Below, piece after piece: positions 38,683 through 38,843 of a DNA stretch of 38,843 nt; the first letter of the stretch is position 1, and each line of letters starts with the position of its first letter. This DNA comes from Candidatus Omnitrophota bacterium (lineage in GTDB: Bacteria; Omnitrophota; Omnitrophia; Omnitrophales; Aquincolibacteriaceae). The position numbers and the translations under genes were made by a program. The notes under the pieces are model-generated. The model was not told the origin of the DNA, did not search any database, and was given only the letters and a program-made list of their open reading frames with translations. The stretch is from the NCBI GenBank assembly GCA_903819565.1, contig CAIJDY010000090.1:1-38843 (forward strand). Direction: 5' to 3'.

Positions 38683-38711
38683 ATTATAGTCCTGCCGGAA
38701 TGGACTGACAA
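38683..38711 (-). promoter_or_regulatory. Near-consensus sigma70 promoter: TTGTCA-N17-TATAAT
   Basis: Minus strand TTGTCA (38706-38711), 17-nt spacer GTCCATTCCGGCAGGAC, TATAAT (38683-38688), 60 nt upstream of the preferred ATG at 38622. Confidence 0.65.
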
Positions 38712-38759
38712 GGCGGGTTTTTGTACCTGTTCAGCCTCCGGGGTTGAACGGGTTTTTGC

Positions 38760-38843
38760 CTAGTGAAACCGGAGGATCGTGTCCAGGTGCCGCTCCATCT
38801 TGACCTCGATATCGGAGAAGGACCTTTCATAAACATCCATCCC
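38760..38843 (-). CDS. C-terminal fragment of a CDS running in from the right edge
   Basis: Minus frame reads GMDVYERSFSDIEVKMERHLDTILRFH* with TAG at 38760-38762. Confidence 0.45.
   Translation of the reverse strand, partial: GMDVYERSFSDIEVKMERHLDTILRFH

Noticed and set aside
1-38843. tRNA or rRNA genes
   Set aside because: No cloverleaf/T-loop GTTCRANNC contexts or rRNA signature stretches noticed; cannot run a covariance search.

Overview
38.8 kb window of GC-rich bacterial DNA in which every convincing complete gene is on the minus strand. From right to left: the 3' end of a CDS, a small membrane protein gene with a near-consensus sigma70 promoter, two enormous ORFs (2554 aa and 7949 aa), glgB, a monohaem c-type-cytochrome-like gene, a family-10-like glycosyl hydrolase, two small genes, and an ECF sigma / zf-HC2 anti-sigma / Spy-CpxP-like operon. 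The main feature is the ~31 kb giant locus. The 2554 aa ORF and the 7949 aa ORF overlap in different frames, and conceptual translation suggests one shifted base near a CCCC run at 30698-30701 separates what would be a single ~10,480 aa polypeptide. It has an N-terminal signal/TM segment followed by about 29 modules: a GGFH-type N-terminal domain, membrane domains, HEAT-like repeats, NUDIX, HATPases, nucleotidyltransferase, MTHFR-like, several SAM methyltransferases, DapA-like, MutS-like ATPase, HAD, epimerase, a lipoprotein-like module and a cupin. The modules are separated by a recurrent pentapeptide R-S-E-[V/I/A/M/L/S]-R; I count 32 copies including two RAExR variants. The motif falls at nearly every module boundary. 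It is encoded with different synonymous codons in different copies, which points to protein-level constraint. This could be a processing, sorting or module-shuffling linker of a bacterial enzyme polyprotein, and it is the strongest candidate for an undescribed system. The architecture is reminiscent of giant proteins reported from Omnitrophota, but taxonomy cannot be established from sequence alone here. All domain names come from motif recognition by eye, without database searches.
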